Assembly: GCF_020379485.1 (NCBI RefSeq)
Contig: NC_063439.1
Span: forward strand, 12,192,466 to 12,256,465
DNA: 64,000 bases
From: Brassica napus
Taxonomy: Eukaryota; Streptophyta; Magnoliopsida; Brassicales; Brassicaceae
Reading direction: 5' to 3'
Shown piece by piece: positions 31,435 through 44,134 of the stretch. The position numbers and the translations under genes are program-made. The notes under the pieces are model-generated. The model did not search any database and was not told where the DNA came from. It worked only from the letters and a program-made list of their open reading frames with translations. Every line of letters starts with the position of its first letter. Positions within the stretch are counted from its first letter, which is position 1.

Positions 31435-34060
31435 GTGGAAAAGTTTTTTTTTTATAGTTGAAAAGTTATGACTGGAAAATGATTTTACCTACTTATAGCT
31501 TTTTTGTTTGACCAAAAAATTTAGAATTTACTAAAACCTAATGATCTGGAAACCTTATGAAACATTTCTTAATTTAAATATATAAGTTTTGGAGAAACAC
31601 AACTAATTTTTTATAGGAAAAAAAACTAAATTAAGTAAAAGCACAAAAATAAAAGAGAGATAAAGTAAAAATTTGAAATCTAAATAAAAATGAATTACTG
31701 TTTTAAAGGAATAATTCAAAAAAAAATTCCTAATTTCAAAACACCAAAATTTTCGATAATTATGTAGTCTCTATTCCTTTTCTAAAAATTAATATGTAAG
31801 TTTTCCAAGTTAATGAAAAGACACTGAATAGTCTAGTCTTTGCAGAGATGTCAAAGTAGTAGAGATGTCACAGTAGTAGTCCAGTTCGGAGATATAGAAA
31901 TGCCCATAAGATTTACCATTAGAGTAGTCCATATGGTAAATGTGATAGGAAGAGCGAAAAAGGTGGAAAAGTTTTTTATTTTATAGTTGAAAAGTTATGA
32001 CTGGAAAATGATTTTACCTACTTATATATTTTTTGTTTGACCAAAAATTTTAGAATTTACTAAAACCTAATGATCTGGAAATCTTATGAAACATTTCTTA
32101 ATTTAAATATATAAGTTTTGGAGAAACACAACTAATTTTTTATAGGAAAAAAACTAAATTAAGTAAAATCACAAAAATAAAAGAGAGATAAAGTAAAAAT
32201 TTGAAATCAAAATAAAAATTAATTACTGTTTTAAAGGAATAATTCAAAAAAAAAATTCTTAATTTCAAAACACCAAAATTTCCGATAATTATGTAGTCTC
32301 TATTCATTTTCTAAAAATTAATATGTAAGTTTTCCAAGTTAATGAAAAGACACTGAATAGTCCAGTCCTTGCAGAGATGTCACAATAGTAGAGATGTCAC
32401 AGTAGTAGTCCAGTTCGGAGATATAGAAATGCCCATAAGATTTACCATTAGAATAGTCCATATGGTAAATGTGATAGGAAAAGCGAAAAAGGTGGAAAAG
32501 TTTTTTATTTTATAGTTGAAAAGTTTTGACTGGAAAATTATTTTACCTACTTATAGTTTTTTTGTTTGACCAAAAATTTTAGAATTTACTAAAACCTAAT
32601 GATCTGGCAATCTTATGAAACATTTCTTAATTTAAATATATAAGTTTTGGAGAAACACAACTAATTTTTTATAGGAAAAAAAACTAAATTAAGTAAAATC
32701 ACAAAAATAAAAGAGAGATAAAGTAAAAATTTGAAATCAAAATAAAATTAATTACTGTTTCAAAGGAATAATTCAAAAAAAAATTCCTAATTTCAAAACA
32801 CCAAAATTTTCGATAGTTATGTAGTCTCTATTCCTTTTCTAAAAATTAATATGTAAGTTTTCCAAGTTAATGAAAAGACACTGAATAGTCCAGTCCTTGC
32901 AGAGATGTCACAGTAGTAGTCCAGTTCGGAGATATAGAAATGCCCATAAGATTTACCGTTAGAGTAGTTCATATGGTAAATGTGATAGGAAAAGCGAAAA
33001 AGGTGGAAAAGTTGTCTTTTTTATAGTTGAAAAGTTATGACTGGAAAATAATTTTACCTACTTATAGCTTTTTTGTTTGACCAAAAAATTTAGAATTTAC
33101 TAAAACCTAATGATCTGGAAATCTTATGAAACATTTCTTAATTTAAATATATAAGTTTTGGAGAAACACAACTATTTTTTTATAGGAAAAAAAACTAAAT
33201 TAAGTAAAATCACAGAAATAAAAGAGTGATAAAGTAAAAATTTGAAATAAAAATAAAAATGAATTACTGCTTTAAAGGAAAAAATTAAAAAAGTATTCCT
33301 AATTTCAAAACACCAAAATTTCCTATAATTATGTAGTCTCTATTCCTTTTCTAAAAATTAATATGTAAGTTTTCCAAGTTAATGAAAAGACACTGAATAG
33401 TCCAGTCCTTGCAGAGATGTCACAGTAGTGGAGATGTCACAGTAGTAGTCGAGTTCGGAGATATAGAATGCCCATAAGATTTACCGTTAGAGTAGTCCAT
33501 ATGGTAAATGTGATAGGAAAAGCGAAAAAGGTGGAAAATTTTTTTATTTTATAGTTGAAAAGTTATGACTGGAAAATGATTTTACCTACTTATATATTTT
33601 TTGTTTGACCAAAAATTTTAGAATTTACTAAAACCTAATGATCTGGAAATCTTATGAAACATTTCTTAATTTAAATATATAAGTTTTGGAGAAACACAAC
33701 TAATTTTTTATAGGAAAAAAACTAAATTAAGTAAAATCACAAAAATAAAAGAGAGATAAAGTAAAAATTTGAAATCAAAATAAAAATTAATTACTGTTTT
33801 AAAGGAATAATTCAAAAAAAAATTCCTAATTTCAAAACACCAAAATTTCCGATAATTATGTAGTCTCTATTCCTTTTCTAAAAATTAATATGTAAGTTTT
33901 CCAAGTTAATGAAAAGACACTGAATAGTCCAGTCCTTGCAGAGATGTCACAGTAGTAGAGATGTCACAGTAGTAGTCCAGTTCGGAGATACATAAATGCC
34001 CATAAGATTAACCGTTAGAGTAGTCCATATGGTAAATGTGATAGGAAAAGCGAAAAAGGT

Positions 34061-34062
<2 letters not shown>
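31435..34062 (+). repeat. five-unit tandem array, about 528-bp unit
   Basis: Units begin at GTGGAAAAG: 31435, 31963, 32492, 33003 and 33531. A partial sixth start (GTGG, 34059) is cut off by the TC run. Lengths are 528, 529, 511, 528 and 528. The short third unit lacks one copy of an 18-bp internal repeat (GAGATGTCACAGTAGTA plus one base). Units are about 95% or more identical by eye. Each ends with ATTTACCATTAGAGTAGTCC then ATATGGTAAAT, a potential hairpin. There is no open frame of note. It looks like a young local satellite. Confidence 0.95.

Positions 34063-34154
<92 letters not shown>
34063..34154 (+). repeat. (TC)46 microsatellite
   Basis: An uninterrupted run of 46 TC dinucleotides starts exactly where a sixth unit of the tandem array would continue. 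The Arg-Glu and Ser-Leu repeat frames on the two strands are artefacts of this run. Confidence 0.98.
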
Positions 34155-34156
<2 letters not shown>

Positions 34157-34189
34157 GAACATACAAACTTGTGTAATCCCCCAATTCTG

Positions 34190-34990
34190 CATACGAACAC
34201 ATTTGGACAGTCTATCCTTGAATGCCAACCACACAATGAAAGCATGACGTGGAACTTCTTGTGCATGCTAAATGATTTGATGCCATGAGACCTCATGACC
34301 TCTGATTCTAATCTGATCCCACGTTCTCGCAGTTGAAAAGTGGTCCTTGTAATCCTCCTCATTTTGTCGCCATCATATAAACTTTCCATAGTTGCATTCG
34401 GTTTCTAAGCACTCTCAACTGAGTATACACCGCACCAAAAACTCTCAGACCTCGACTCCTCATCGCCCGAACCCCATTTGTACACGCTTCAGCAACTCGA
34501 GCTTGGCGAGGAATCCCAAGGTATCTCAAACAAGAATCTCATGTATAGCTTCAATAATACTTCCAGTACCTAACCAATCATCAAACCAAAAGAAGGCCGA
34601 CTCGCCACTTCTAACTTCACATCACATAAACCTCGAGGCCTCTGGTCGGAGTTTAAGCAATTTACGCCAAAGCTAAGAACCCTTATTTGAGTCTTTTGTA
34701 TTCCAAAATGATCCTCCACCCAAAAGTTCAGCTGCAACCCAAGAAACCCATAGATATCCTGACAAAGTGAACAACTGCCAGATAAGACCCAAAGCAAAAC
34801 CTTTGATGTTTCTCTAAGCTTTCGAATCCCTAACCGGCCTTCACACTTAGCTAAACAGAGATCATTCCAGGAGATCTTTGCCTTATGATGAACATTCGGC
34901 AAGCCAGACCACAAAAAAGCATTACAAAGACTTTCAATTTCATCCAAACAATCCATTGGCAACATAAAAGCTAATGACACAAGAGATGAC
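34190..34990 (-). pseudogene. LINE reverse-transcriptase C-terminal remnant (minus strand)
   Basis: The translation has CLDEIESLCNAFLWSG and HHKAKISWNDLCLAKCEG followed by LGIRKLRETSK, the conserved end of plant L1-type RT. The phrase FFWFDDWLGTGSII, in a shifted frame, follows near 34590. At least one frameshift lies near 34790. The 136-codon frame 34570-34980 covers only part of it. The 5' portion of the element is missing. Confidence 0.8.
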
Positions 34991-35039
34991 CGACATAATT
35001 AAAATATATTAAATAAACTTTTCTTAAAATTTCTAAGCT

Positions 35040-37745
35040 GGTTTGGTTATTTCAAGTTATGATCACATTGCAATCCAGGAGTTTCAGAAGTTCAGAAGTG
35101 TGATATGATGGATTTAGCTAGTGTTGGACCTTCCTTCACCTGGAAAAACTGTCAAGATGACAATCTGATAAGTAAAAAGATTGACCGGGTTATGGTTAAT
35201 ATATGTTGGATAAATGCTTCTCCACACTCGTATACAACGTTTGAATCTGGTGGTGTATCGGACCACATGCTTATGCACACACAGCTTCGAGAAGTCCCTC
35301 ATGGTAATATAAAGTCTTTTAAGTTTTTCAACCATGTTGCCTCACATCTTCGGTTCCTGGAAGTTGTGTCTCGGGTTTGGAATGACATTGAACCTCTGTT
35401 TCATTCACGATCAGCACTTAGAAGATTCCATGAGAAGTTGAAGTCCCTCAAATCTGAAATGAGAAGTCATAATGGTGATATGTTTGGTGACTTTCCAGGG
35501 CGTGATAAAGCAGCTTATGAGGACATGTGTACAAATCAAACCAAAGCAATGCAGAATCCGCAGACTTTTTCTTTTGAAGCTGCTTCAAATGCCTGAGAAC
35601 ATTGGCAATATATCTCTGGGGTTGAGGAGCAGTTTTACTACCACAATTCAAGGGTCCAGTGGTTGGGACTTGGAAACAGAAACTCGAGGTTCTTTCACTG
35701 GGTCACTTAAAGCATGAATGTGAGTAATACTATTTGGAGAGTTGTTATGTCAGATGGCAGGATCCTCACCTCTCTCACTGACATCAAGCGAGAGGCAGCT
35801 ACTCATTTTGAGACTTTCCCGAATGGATCTCAACATAGTGTCCCACATATTTCTCAGGAGGTGCTTTCTGAGCTTATTGACCACCAATGCTCCAGCGAAG
35901 ATGCAGTTTATGAGGCCCGTGCAGGCTGCTGAGATCAAGGAGGTTATTTTCTCTTTGCCATGTAATAAAGCACCGGGACCTTATGGATTCACTATGGTTT
36001 TTTACAAGGATGCTTGGTCGATGATTGAGAAGAACTTTGTTACACTGTGCAGTCCTTATTTATATATGGATTTATGCCTCTAAGTATATATGTCATAATA
36101 AGTAATGTCCTATGTAAACTACTCAGTAAGACAGATATTAATGGGCTTATTGGATATCATCCTCAATGTAAGGAGGTAAGTCCCTCTCACCCGAGCTTTG
36201 CCTATGACATCGTTATCTTCACTAATGTGACTCCAGTGTCACTACATAATACTTTGATTTGTGTTTGAGGAATCTGTATACATGTCAGGCCTCAGAATCA
36301 ATATTGTAAAATCTATGGTCTTTTCTGGGGGGAGAGGGAAAGATTTACTTGAAAATAAAGCAGCAGTAGCTGGCCTGTCCATTTCTGTACTGTCCATTAA
36401 ATATCTTGGTTTGCCTCTTACTTCGAAGATAATGTCGATGAGTGACTATGAGCCTTTGGTTTCAAAAACTAGGAACCGTTTTTTCTCTTGTTTGAGTAAG
36501 GCTCTCTCCTATGCAGGACGCTTACTACTCATAAAGTCAGTCATTGCAAGTATAATAAATTTCTATTGTCCCGTGTTTTGCATTCCACAATCATGTATTG
36601 ATGAGATTGAGAACATGTGCTCTGCGTTCTTATGGAATCCGAATGACGCTTCCAAGGCTAATTTTGTGTGAGAGAATGTGTGCAGTGTTACCCGTTTCTG
36701 GAAGGTGGGCTAGGCATTCGGCGTGTGAAAGAGGTGAGTACAATGTTTATGTTGAAGCTCATTTGCCGCCTTGTTTTCTTACTCTACATCTCTGTGAGGT
36801 GAGTGGGCGCGACAATATTTATTTCGGGGTGAGACTTTTTGGGATGCAAAGGATACATAACACGGCTCTTAGGTTTGGAAAAAGTTACTAAGGCTTATAC
36901 TATTAGCTAAGTAGTCTATAAGGATGATATCAGAGACAGTTGTACCGTGAGATTCTACATGGATGTGTGGCACCCAAAAGGCAAATTGATTGAGCTCACT
37001 GGTGAAATTAGAATGCAGAAACTCGGTATAGGGAGAGATGCAAGGGTGTGTGATGTCTTAATTGATGGTGAGTGGAGGTTTCGCAACTATCATGACCAAC
37101 AAATCAAAGGTGTGATTCATGATATTGTTCGGTTCCCCCTTTCTCTGGCTGTGGCTGAAGCTGACGGGTTGTCTTAGACGTGTGGAGAAGAGGAATATTG
37201 TGACAGGTTTGTGGCAGCTCAAACATGGCATCAGATCTGAGAGCATAAGGACGAGGTTCAATGGCATAAGTTAGTCTGGTTTTCTCTGATCTTACCTCGT
37301 TATGCTTTCATTACGTGGCTGGCGGTAAGAGACAGACTTGCAAAAGGTCATCGTACTCGACAATGGGGTCAGACGCACTGTGGTGAACTGGATTAGACGC
37401 GAGATTACCTTTTCCTTGCTTGTCCTTTTACCTTCACGCTTTGGCTACGAGTGGTGGGCAATCTATGTGGCATTGACCCCGATCCGGACATGGACACAAC
37501 TCTCATGCGCTTGATGACTGGAACTTTTGACACACTTACATTAATTTTTCTGAGACTGGTCTTACAGATCACTATTTATTCTATATGGCGGGAACGCAAT
37601 GATCAGAGACAAAATGGTAGAGAAAAGTCAGTAGATCAGCTTGCTTGGGTGATTGATAAGACGGTGAAGAACAAAATCACATATTTAAAGTATAATTTGA
37701 AGCCAAAACCCCAAGGTCTGATGCGTAGATGGTTTAGCGTCCACT
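35040..37745 (+). pseudogene. L1-type LINE remnant (plus strand)
   Basis: The order is that of a plant LINE ORF2: endonuclease end (VGPSFTWKN...KKIDRVMVN, from 35105), RT start (NKAPGPYGF near 35970), RT catalytic region (FAYDIVIF at 36197-36220), RT thumb (SIKYLGLPL, SAFLWN), and C-terminal zinc-binding region (ACPFTFTLWLRV, near 37420-37450). The catalytic FADD is FAYD, so RT would be inactive. The RT core between about 36060 and 36170 is deleted. Frame changes and stops are frequent. No 5' ORF1 was seen. Confidence 0.85.
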
Positions 37746-38935
37746 GATGGTTTAAGTTTCTTTCCAGTTTCTTTTTAGCAGCATCTCTATACGAACACAT
37801 TGACATTCTTTGTACATATAATTTTTTTACAACTTGATCAATAAAGTTAACATTTCATAAAAATGATGATTTATACGTGAAAATTGTATTGATTGAATAT
37901 AATTTTAACATTAAAGAATAAAACTAGGAAAATGATATGTACAATATATATATATATATATATACATATATATATACATACATATATGTATATATATAAC
38001 ATTTCATTTGCTTTTGAAGAAAATAGTGGATAAATATTTATAAGATTATTTAGGAAGGTATATATTTATAAATTGTTATCGTAGTATATTAAAAATAAAA
38101 ATACAATAAAAACTAAATTAAATATTATTCTATTAGATTATAACAGAAAAAAAAATGATATGTAATAGCTGATTCATCATAAACTAGAAAAATGGCACCT
38201 AAATAAAAAAAAAGCTATATATATTGGAGTTGTTAGTGGGAGTTATATTTATGATGATTGTAATAATTTAAAGAGTTTAATGTTATTTGTTTATAGATTT
38301 TCGTATTCACACTAAAATCTAGTGTTATTGGTATGGTGATTTTATAATTCTATATAAAATATTTTGTTATTCAAAAAATATAAATTTTAATGATTTTTAT
38401 ATCTATTAAAGTTAGTGTTATTGAAAATTTTACTCTTGACCATTTAACTTGTAAAATTTTTTTTGAAAATACTACATATATCCATTAGATTCTTAAAATC
38501 ATTATACTGATTTATTTTCTTGAATTTATACAATATACAAATTTTCTCTAACTCTTTCTAAATTTAACAAATCTATCAACGTTTAAAATCAACAAATTCT
38601 ATATAAATCTTACTCTCACTAACACCCTATTATATGCAGTTTAACAACATTTATCATTATTAATTTTGGTTTATGTTAATATTTTCAAGTAAATTGTTTA
38701 TATACGCACTACATTTTTGAAGTTGAAATAGACCATTAATTAAGTGGACACTGGTTTATATAGATGAATTCACTGGATAAAGTGCGATTAAAAAAAATAT
38801 CCAAACAGCTTTTACATAGAATCAGATATGCCCTGCGATATTCTTTTTAAAATAAAATCAAGCGAAGAATTTTGGATCAAACCGAAAAAAATGTCTTCCT
38901 CCCAAGCGGGAATCAAACCAACTAGGAGGCATAAA
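37746..38935. other. AT-rich DNA with TA microsatellite
   Basis: No gene is visible. A TA-rich run with interspersed TACATA lies at about 37947-38000. The remainder is low-complexity AT-rich sequence. Confidence 0.45.
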
Positions 38936-39478
38936 AACTAGGCCTGGGACGGATTGGGTATCCGGACAATTTTAAGGTATCCGGATCCGGTGGACCATAA
39001 TTTTATTATCTTTATCCGGATCCGGAGTTCTCAGATATCCCGATATCAGATATCCTTGTAAAAATTGTAATATCCGGCGGATATCCAAATCCAGATTTGG
39101 ATCTTTAATATAAATAAAAAATAATATTAATATATGTAAAATATTAAAAATAATTTAAAAATAAAAAATAAATAAAATGTTTTTAATTATCTCTATGTAT
39201 AATATTACAAAATTTACATAAAATTTGTATATACTATTATAAAAAATGAAAATATTATAAAATAAAATTAATTTTTATATATAGATATTACTATTTTTGA
39301 AATAATTATTAATAAAATTTTTGGATGGATCCGGATATCCGGATTAAAAAATTATGATATCAGGATCTAACATTTTATTATACAGATCCGGATTGGACCC
39401 CTCCGGATTTTTGGATCGGATCCGAATCGAATCTCGGATCGAATCCGGATCTCAGATAAAAGTCTTAGGCCTAATAAA
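38936..39478. repeat. ATCCGGAT-rich element with AGGCCT ends
   Basis: The motif ATCCGGAT or its variants occurs more than ten times (for example 38960-39025, 39062-39100, 39325-39345, 39383-39450). The left edge, CTAGGCCTGGGACGG, and the right edge, GTCTTAGGCCTAATA, are partly inverted. It is a common-looking noncoding repeat of Brassicaceae and codes for nothing visible. Confidence 0.5.
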
Positions 39479-42132
39479 AACATTCAATATTAGAGGATCC
39501 AAGAATTTGCCATCTCATGTTAAATCCCCTATATATCCCCTATATATTGAAAGAAAATATTTAAAAAGTTATAATCTGTAGTTTGTATTATTTAAAAAAA
39601 TATCATGCTGAGTTGTCACGTAATTAGAATGCTAATTTTGATTACATGACGGTTTGAGAATCAATTGAGAATTTTGTTAGTCTAAAATTAAATTACTAGG
39701 GAATGTTATATTATATATTATATTCATTATGGACCATTCATTTATCAAATTGAATTCTTTCCTTAAATAAAATCTACGGAATTACATAATGTGATTAATA
39801 TATATATGACAATTAATGATTTTAAATACTAAAGATTTGCTAACAATCTGTATACTTTCTATCAATTTTTTTTAAATTATTTATTATTAAAATAAATTAC
39901 ATAATTACATTAATCATATATTAAAAATTTAGATTTTTTTGTATATGTTGTATTTTGAATTTTTCAAAACGAGTATAGATTACTAAAACTGTTAAAAGTC
40001 TCACATAAACTTTTACGATCAAGGTTTAAATTTTTTTCTATAATAAGATACAATGATTTTAAAATCATATGAATAAATAATTTTATTTTAATAGGTATTA
40101 TGTTAATATATATATATATATATTTCATATAGTTTAAATTAAACTATATACCTCATATGAATACACATACTTATATTATTTTGATATCTCCGTTGAACAT
40201 ATATTGAAAAGTTAATATTTTGGTTTTGAAATCTTCATTGTTTTCTAAAATAATTATAAATTATTAAAACCACTAAACATTTCACATTAAAAAAAATCGT
40301 TGGTGTAAAATTGTGTTACACAAATATGCAAATAATCATAAAATCATATGAGTACAACCCTCATTTAATAAATATCCATATTAAAAGTATACTATATATC
40401 TATGTTAATATCATTTAAATTTAATTATATATAATATACGATAGATAAGATTGATTGTTTTGATTTATTTACCCTAAAATGATTGCGAATAAACAAGAGC
40501 GGTCGTTTGATTTATATGCGCACGCCAATTTATTATATAATGGTAACTGATTTCTTAGTTATTTAATATATAATCATTATTTTATTATTTCATAATATGC
40601 AGAAAAACATAAAATAAGTAATAAATATAAAATATTTATTCTGTTCAAGGCACAGATTTTAACCTAAGTATATATCTCTTTAATACTTTTAAATCTTAAA
40701 CATTTTCTAAATATCAAGCCAAAACAAAATAACAAAATGAGAATAAACTCAAAAATCAATATTTATATCGAGCAATAACCAAAATGAAAAAAGCGACACA
40801 AAAATGAGAAAAATATTGAAGATATTTAGGATTGGCACGTGAACGTAAACTTCTCATAACCATAATTAATTTTTAAATTGCTAAATCATGATGTAAAACC
40901 AAGCTCTCATATTTTCATTGTAACCAAATAGTAGGCTTGAGATTCTTCGGCCTAAACGTTAGGTTCTTAGGCGATAAATGATTTTCTGACCTAAATTATT
41001 TTTAAAATAGGATCAGCTCATCTTCGATCAAGAACATAAGTTTTATTTTTATATACGATATTTTTTAAATAATTTTCATATTAATTTGTTATGTGCAAGG
41101 CGCAGGTCTAATCCTAATGCTAGATTAATCAACTCACATGGAAAGTAAAATCTATGAAACAGATTTGCTAATGCACACAGGTTACTTTCACATTGTTTTA
41201 CTACAACAAACAATTTTTTTTATGAAATATAAAGATACACATCCATGCGTACACGACAAGTAGGAATAAAAGTATCCGTAAAATTTAATCCGATAAAAAT
41301 CCGGATATTTGTGATTTTACGAAACAAATCACAATAACTAATATTTTAAAAAACCATTATCTAATCCGATATCTGTTATATATATAACAGATTATATAGT
41401 CTCAAAAGAGAGTTTCGAAGTAAGAAGAGAGAGATTCCCTTGTCGCCAGCTTTCTTTTTGGTCTTATCCTATCGGTCTCTTTGCAACAGCCCAAAAGCTT
41501 ACTACCAAAATAATAAGAACAAATTTCATCTATTAAACTGTACCGACAGCCAACCCCTCCCCCAAAAAAAAACCTTTTTTTTATGTATAACAAAACCTTT
41601 TTGACATTTATTTATTTAGCAAAAACCTTTTTGAATCTTTCTTGGAAAAAAATGGACATCCCATTTTTCAGTCCATCAAACAAATGAAATATCTTCTTGT
41701 ATTTTTGCGTAAAGTCTTGTGGGGTTTATATTAATAAAACTAGTGTAAAACGTTCGTCATTTTGAAATAACGTTTCTAGATATAAACAAAGGAATTACTA
41801 TTATATGAAGAACATATTTCTTATATGCTTATTGTATAAGCTACAAATATATATATATATATATATATATATTCATCTGCTTGCAAAATTATACATTTAT
41901 TTTTTCAAGCTACAAATTAAGATATTTATTATATATTTTTGTGAATTTGGTTATTCATCAGAGTTTTTATTTTTTTTGGTAACTCTCTCCGTCATCTTGC
42001 TTTCAGATTTTTTTACTTGATTTAGTAGAGAACTGTGAGACGAGTTCGTGTTTCCGTATATTTCTCTGTCCAACTGTTTTGCCTTCTTACTTCGAAACTC
42101 TCTTTACCTCTTTCTCTCTCAGCTAAACCAAC
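39479..42132. other. AT-rich DNA and upstream region of IDD gene
   Basis: No gene is visible. A TA run lies at about 41848-41872. The 41270-41350 stretch again carries ATCCGGAT-like phrases. The CT-rich leader-like stretch (42085-42121) just before the zinc-finger gene probably belongs to its 5' UTR. Confidence 0.4.
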
Positions 42133-43787
42133 ATGATAATACCAGATGATCATCATCACCTCTCATTCCCCAGCTACGTCCTTCACCAAGAACACATCAC
42201 CCCGAATCCTAACCCTAACCCTAATCCTACCGCCTCAAACTCAAACAAAAGGAAAAGAAATCTCCCGGGTAATCCAGGCATGTACAGTCAATTCAAATCT
42301 TGGACTTTGCATATTCCAATATATGCGGTTTCTTGAACAGTATAATTATTTCCTCTTTTTCATTTCTAGTATTAATTTGGTATTTTAAACATACAAAAAC
42401 AAAAACAAAAAACAGATCCAGATGCAGAAGTCATCGCTCTATCGCCAAACTCGCTCATGACGACGAACAGATTCATATGCGAGATCTGCAACAAAGGATT
42501 TAAGAGAGACCAAAACCTTCAGCTTCACCGGAGAGGCCATAATCTTCCATGGAAGCTAAAGCAAAGGACGGACAAGGAGCAAGTGAAGAAGAAAGTGTAC
42601 ATCTGCCCTGAGAAGACCTGTGTACACCACGACCCGGGTCGAGCCCTCGGGGACTTAACTGGAATCAAGAAGCATTTCAGCAGAAAACATGGAGAGAAGA
42701 AGTGGAAATGCGACAAATGTTCCAAAAAATATGCTGTCGTGTCGGATTGGAAAGCTCATAGCAAGATTTGTGGCACCAGAGAGTACAAATGTGACTGCGG
42801 TACCCTCTTTTCCAGGTAATTTTGGAACACGTTTTTCGAAGTATCAAACTCTGGCCGCCTCACTAATAACTATATACATACCTAATGATTAATTTTAGTT
42901 TCGACTGATCAGGATCTCTTGTCACATGTATAACATTATTGATATAGTTTCTTTGATGAATAAAATGGAACAGAAAAGATAGTTTCATCACACATAGAGC
43001 ATTTTGTGACGCTTTAGCCGAAGAAAGTGCTCGATTTGCCTCAGTTCCACCAGCCGCAGCTGCATATTTGAACAATTCCTCGGATGCAGAAGTCAATCTT
43101 GGAAACAGCAAACCAAATCATCAACAACGACTACTTGATCTTACATCTTCTCAACTGGATCGACATGGTTTCAATGTCAATCGCAACAACATAAATGGCT
43201 TCATGGGACAATCCTCCACCAACCAGCTTCCTTTAGCAGCCAATGTTTTCGCATCTTCATCATCGCCATCACCTCATAGTGCATCTGCTTTGCTTCAAAA
43301 TCTATGGCAATTACAAGGACAATCATATCAGCAGTGGCTACTCAACAAAAACAATAACAATATTATACAAAGTGGAATGCCCAATAATCAAGAAGATCAT
43401 GACACTATAAGAAGGGAACTAGTAATTAATGGTTCTTCGTTTTCTTCGGAAGCACGCACCAGTTACAACCAAAACGGTGGACAGGAAATAGCCTCGATGT
43501 CAGCCACGACATTGCTGCAGATGGCGGTTCAAATAGGCTCAAAGAGATCGTCATCAAGCTCCAACAATGGCATGGCTTTTGGTCTAGTGACTTCCTCCAT
43601 CTTCAACAATAAAGAAATGGAGAATAAAATCAAAACAAAGGAATTCGATGAAAGAGGCTTCACAAGAGACTTTCTTGGTGTGGGAAGTCAAAACCGTCAT
43701 CGGCCAATATTGATGGTCAACCATAATCTTCCAACCACAAACGACGGCACACCAACCACCTACATGAATCACAGTATGTTATATTAA
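42133..43787 (+). CDS. BIB: BALDIBIS-like IDD zinc-finger transcription factor
   Basis: INDETERMINATE DOMAIN family regulator. BALDIBIS (IDD9) works with JACKDAW, SHORT-ROOT and SCARECROW in root ground-tissue patterning, in the nucleus. Three exons, 42133-42277, 42416-42815 and 42974-43787, give 452 residues. Seen: an Asn-Pro repeat, a basic signal KRKRN (about 39-43), DPDAEVIALSP, and four zinc fingers. Finger 1 has C70, C73, H86 and H90; finger 2 runs from YICPEKTC to HFSRKH; fingers 3 and 4 are C2HC type (KCDKC...H...C; KCDCG...H...C). The C-terminal IDD motifs MSATTLLQMAVQIGS and TRDFLGV are present. The first intron has a GC donor (CCAG|GCATGT), with a GT donor 9 nt upstream. Choice of BIB over other IDDs rests on the C-terminal half and on synteny. 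Confidence 0.88.
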
Positions 43788-44134
43788 TTTCTTTATAAAT
43801 AAAAAGAAAAGGCAAGAATCCTCTGGTTAAGTATATTTTTTAAATGCAGAAACATAAACTATAATCAACGTGACGAGTGGATACATTAAGCCTGGCAGCA
43901 CATAATGAAGAAAATTGTGAAAGATGCTATTCTGACTCGGAACTCGGAGAGAATCTCTGAGTCAACTCGGTCCTGAACACTGGGTCCTCTCGCTTGAGAA
44001 AGATAGCTAATTGGGTCCCCGCCTGCATGCATGGCGAAACCTCTGACCCTGCATGCCCAACAAACCATACACTATGTCCTTTCTTTCATTTTTGAACACA
44101 CGCTATTTCTTTTATTATTCTTCCCTTTTTTTTT
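43788..44134 (+). other. IDD gene downstream region
   Basis: Probable 3' UTR followed by intergenic DNA. The 43880-44068 stretch is less AT-rich than its neighbours (ACTCGGAACTCGGAGAG, GGGTCCCCGCC). It has no recognised product. Confidence 0.35.

Noticed and set aside
33947..34389. Open frames with long Arg-Glu or Ser-Leu repeats
   Set aside because: They are the TC microsatellite read in different frames.
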